Shown: positions 22,419 to 23,179 of the stretch, one piece after another
Layout of the letters: the number at the start of each line of letters is the position of its first letter
How positions within the stretch are numbered: position 1 is the stretch's first letter
Origin: UKL13-2 sp040006575
Lineage (GTDB): Bacteria; Pseudomonadota; Gammaproteobacteria; Burkholderiales; Usitatibacteraceae
Length of the DNA: 23,179 nt
Direction: 5' to 3'
Assembly (NCBI GenBank): GCA_040006575.1
Contig: JBDTWS010000048.1
Location: forward strand, 1-23,179
Translations under genes and position numbers: made by a program
The notes under the pieces: generated by a model
Databases searched by the model: none
The model's input: only the letters and a program-made list of their open reading frames with translations
Told to the model about the DNA's origin: nothing

Positions 22419-23179
22419 ATGAAACTCCTCCGCTACGGCCCAGCCGGTCGTGAAAAGCCGGGCATGCTCGATTCCGCCGGCAACATCCGCGATCTTTCCG
22501 GCGTGATTTTCCAGATCGACGACCGCACGCTGGCGCCGAAAGAGCTCGCCAAGTTACGCAAGATAAAACCGGAATCGCTGCCCATCGTGAAAGGCAAGCC
22601 ACGGCTCGGTGTGCCCTATGCGGGCATCAGCAAATTCATCGCAGTCGGACTCAACTACTCCGATCACGCAGCCGAATCGAACATGCCGATTCCGGCGGAG
22701 CCCATCCTTTTCACCAAGGCCACGACATCGCTATGTGGGCCCAACGATGACGTGATCCAGCCGCGCGATTCGACCAAGCTCGACTGGGAAGTGGAGCTGG
22801 GGATTGTCATCGGCACCAAGGCGCAATACGTGCCGGAATCCAGCGCGCTGAAATATGTGGCGGGCTACTGTGTGATCAACGACATTTCGGAGCGCAACTT
22901 CCAGCTTGAGCGCGGCAGCCAGTGGGATCGCGGCAAGGGGTGCGATACATTCGGGCCGGTGGGGCCATACCTCGTCACCACCGACGAGATCACCGATCCG
23001 CAAACGCTGGGTATGTGGCTCGATGTCAACGGCGAGAAACGGCAGCGTGGCAGCACCCGCACGATGATTTTCGGGTGCGCTCACCTGGTGAGCTACATCA
23101 GCCGCTTCATGACGCTGCTGCCCGGCGACATCATCACCACCGGTACGCCGCCGGGTGTCGGCCTCGGCATGAAGCCGCC
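22419..23179 (+). CDS. Fumarylacetoacetate hydrolase family protein, probable 2,4-diketo-3-deoxy-L-fuconate hydrolase (3' truncated)
   Basis: The open frame runs from the ATG at 22419 to the window end with no stop, about 253 residues of an expected 280-285. AAGGA six bases upstream supports the start. The FAH fold is shown by KFIAVGLNYSDHAAES, the metal ligands E124 and E126 in DWEVELGIVIG and D155 in VINDISERNFQ, then KGCDTFGPVGPYLVT and TTGTPPGVGLGMKP. This matches the subgroup that cleaves 2,4-diketo-3-deoxy acids to pyruvate and a hydroxy acid (L-lactate in the L-fuconate route). Its place after the KDF-dehydrogenase-like SDR makes that reaction likely; ureidoglycolate lyase annotation is common for this subgroup but fits the context less well. 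Confidence 0.9.
   Translation, partial: MKLLRYGPAGREKPGMLDSAGNIRDLSGVIFQIDDRTLAPKELAKLRKIKPESLPIVKGKPRLGVPYAGISKFIAVGLNYSDHAAESNMPIPAEPILFTKATTSLCGPNDDVIQPRDSTKLDWEVELGIVIGTKAQYVPESSALKYVAGYCVINDISERNFQLERGSQWDRGKGCDTFGPVGPYLVTTDEITDPQTLGMWLDVNGEKRQRGSTRTMIFGCAHLVSYISRFMTLLPGDIITTGTPPGVGLGMKP

Overview
The window is a gap-poor stretch of GC-rich proteobacterial chromosome. The Gram-negative, beta/gamma-proteobacterial character comes from the rarA-serS neighbourhood, a membrane-bound lytic transglycosylase F, separate ispD and ispF genes, a DUF2164 protein and a DUF3617-like secreted protein. I cannot place it to genus. No tRNA, rRNA, CRISPR array, transposase or prophage gene was seen, and no gene-free stretch exceeds about 260 bases.

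Positions 1-6629 (+ strand) hold a chemotaxis operon: the end of cheW, a compact CheZ-like phosphatase, cheY, cheA, an unnamed winged-helix-like protein, cheR, cheD and cheB. Genes overlap or nearly touch, except for an 81-base gap before cheB. The set contains the CheA/CheW signalling core, the output regulator CheY with a probable phosphatase, and the receptor-adaptation enzymes CheR, CheB and CheD. The CheZ-like protein and CheD end in nearly the same acidic-aromatic tail, which suggests a shared docking partner.

Positions 6720-13171 are housekeeping. ispD-ispF (isoprenoid precursor synthesis) lie on the minus strand, mltF (peptidoglycan turnover) diverges on plus, and rarA, serS and a histidine phosphatase follow each other on minus. 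The phosphatase converges on and overlaps the end of mltF. rarA carries an in-frame insertion made of a dispersed-repeat-like sequence.

Positions 13427-15786 (+) carry small genes: a DUF2164 protein, two short secreted proteins (one DUF3617-like), a RidA-family protein and a GNAT acetyltransferase overlapping it by 4 bases.

Positions 15951-23179 form a sugar-acid uptake and catabolism locus. On minus, a FadR-type GntR regulator is followed by TRAP small permease, TRAP large permease, an altronate-dehydratase-family (UxaA) enzyme and the TRAP binding protein. Diverging on plus are a short-chain dehydrogenase resembling 2-keto-3-deoxy-L-fuconate dehydrogenase and a fumarylacetoacetate-hydrolase-family enzyme cut by the window end. 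Together they suggest import of a sugar acid, dehydration to a 2-keto-3-deoxy acid, oxidation to a 2,4-diketo acid and hydrolytic cleavage to pyruvate plus a hydroxy acid.

Three intergenic regions (about 6663-6728, 13195-13260 and 15835-15897) share an imperfect palindromic repeat of roughly 65 bases.
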